Shown here one piece after another: positions 6,955 through 7,204 of a stretch of 7,204 nucleotides of DNA (its first letter is position 1; every line of letters starts with the position of its first letter). The translations under genes were made by a program, and so were the position numbers. The notes below the pieces were generated by a model that saw nothing but the letters and a program-made list of their open reading frames with translations, did not search any database and was not told where the DNA came from. The stretch comes from an uncultured Saprospiraceae bacterium (GTDB lineage: Bacteria > Bacteroidota > Bacteroidia > Chitinophagales > Saprospiraceae): the NCBI GenBank assembly GCA_938039305.1, contig CALHUZ010000369.1, positions 1 to 7,204 on the forward strand. Reading direction: 5' to 3'.

Positions 6955-7204
6955 GGATCGATCGAGTAGGAGCGTGTTGAGCAGTGTGATCAGGTCAGCG
7001 TTGATCTTTTGTTCTTTGCTGTCTTCACTGATGATGTCGGCACATGAGATCAGACCTGCATACCTTGAGATCAAGGAGATAGAACCTACTCAGTATGAGA
7101 TCATTTGGAAAGTCCCTTTACTTAATGAAAGGATTCCAGATATCCAGCCGATTTTCGAAAATGGTATTGAGTTAGAAGCTTATCACAGTACTGGGGGCAT
7201 GAGT
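6944..7204 (+). CDS. HupE/UreJ-family membrane protein, N-terminal part (cut by window end)
   Basis: The frame opens at ATG 6944, inside the last codons of the PPIase gene (11-bp overlap), and stays open to the last base (87 codons). Residues 1-33 are a signal peptide: basic start (K4, R6, R9, R17), hydrophobic core about 19-31, and a likely cut after S32-A33. The mature part begins HEIRPAYLEIKE and continues with YEIIWKVPLL, the hallmark opening of HupE/UreJ-type proteins with an N-terminal extracytoplasmic domain before the membrane helices. The membrane part, expected further on, lies outside the window. HupE and UreJ relatives are nickel permeases or hydrogenase/urease accessory proteins; whether this subfamily moves nickel is unknown. 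The overlap suggests translational coupling to the PPIase. A sampled line of its coding (7021-7080) is 47% GC, against 33% for lines in the two genes upstream. Confidence 0.8.
   Translation, partial: MVSKDRSSRSVLSSVIRSALIFCSLLSSLMMSAHEIRPAYLEIKEIEPTQYEIIWKVPLLNERIPDIQPIFENGIELEAYHSTGGMS

Overview
The window reads as a chromosomal piece of a Bacteroidota bacterium, probably marine or environmental. The evidence is a tandem DUF2911 protein, A-rich leaders without clear Shine-Dalgarno sites, a DUF3604 lipoprotein, and moderately AT-rich coding with GC-richer patches. No rRNA, tRNA, CRISPR array, transposase or phage gene was seen.

Left part (1-1941): two unrecognised proteins, each with one predicted membrane segment (1-630 and 1030-1653, both +). 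Each is followed by one copy of an imperfect direct repeat of about 250 bp (689-946 and 1691-1941). The two copies share a block of 27 identical bases and the same two hairpin positions. In both hairpins at least one base pair differs by a compensating change. Reading frames are not kept between the copies, so the repeat looks non-coding.

Middle (1951-4109): a strong intrinsic terminator (1951-1986) lies between the convergent second membrane gene and a minus-strand gene for a secreted protein with two DUF2911 domains (2013-3098). A 138-bp divergent gap leads to a plus-strand EamA/DMT-type multispanning transporter (3237-4109).

Right part (4210-7204): a compact plus-strand operon. It holds a lipoprotein with a DUF3604 (PHP-like) metal-site signature, then, 15 bp on, a membrane-anchored parvulin-like peptidyl-prolyl isomerase. 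Overlapping that gene by 11 bp is the start of a HupE/UreJ-like membrane protein cut by the window end. A plausible but unproven reading is an envelope module: a metal-dependent hydrolase, a folding factor for exported proteins, and a membrane protein related to nickel permeases. This operon is the best candidate here for an undescribed functional system; the duplicated hairpin repeat is the best non-coding candidate.
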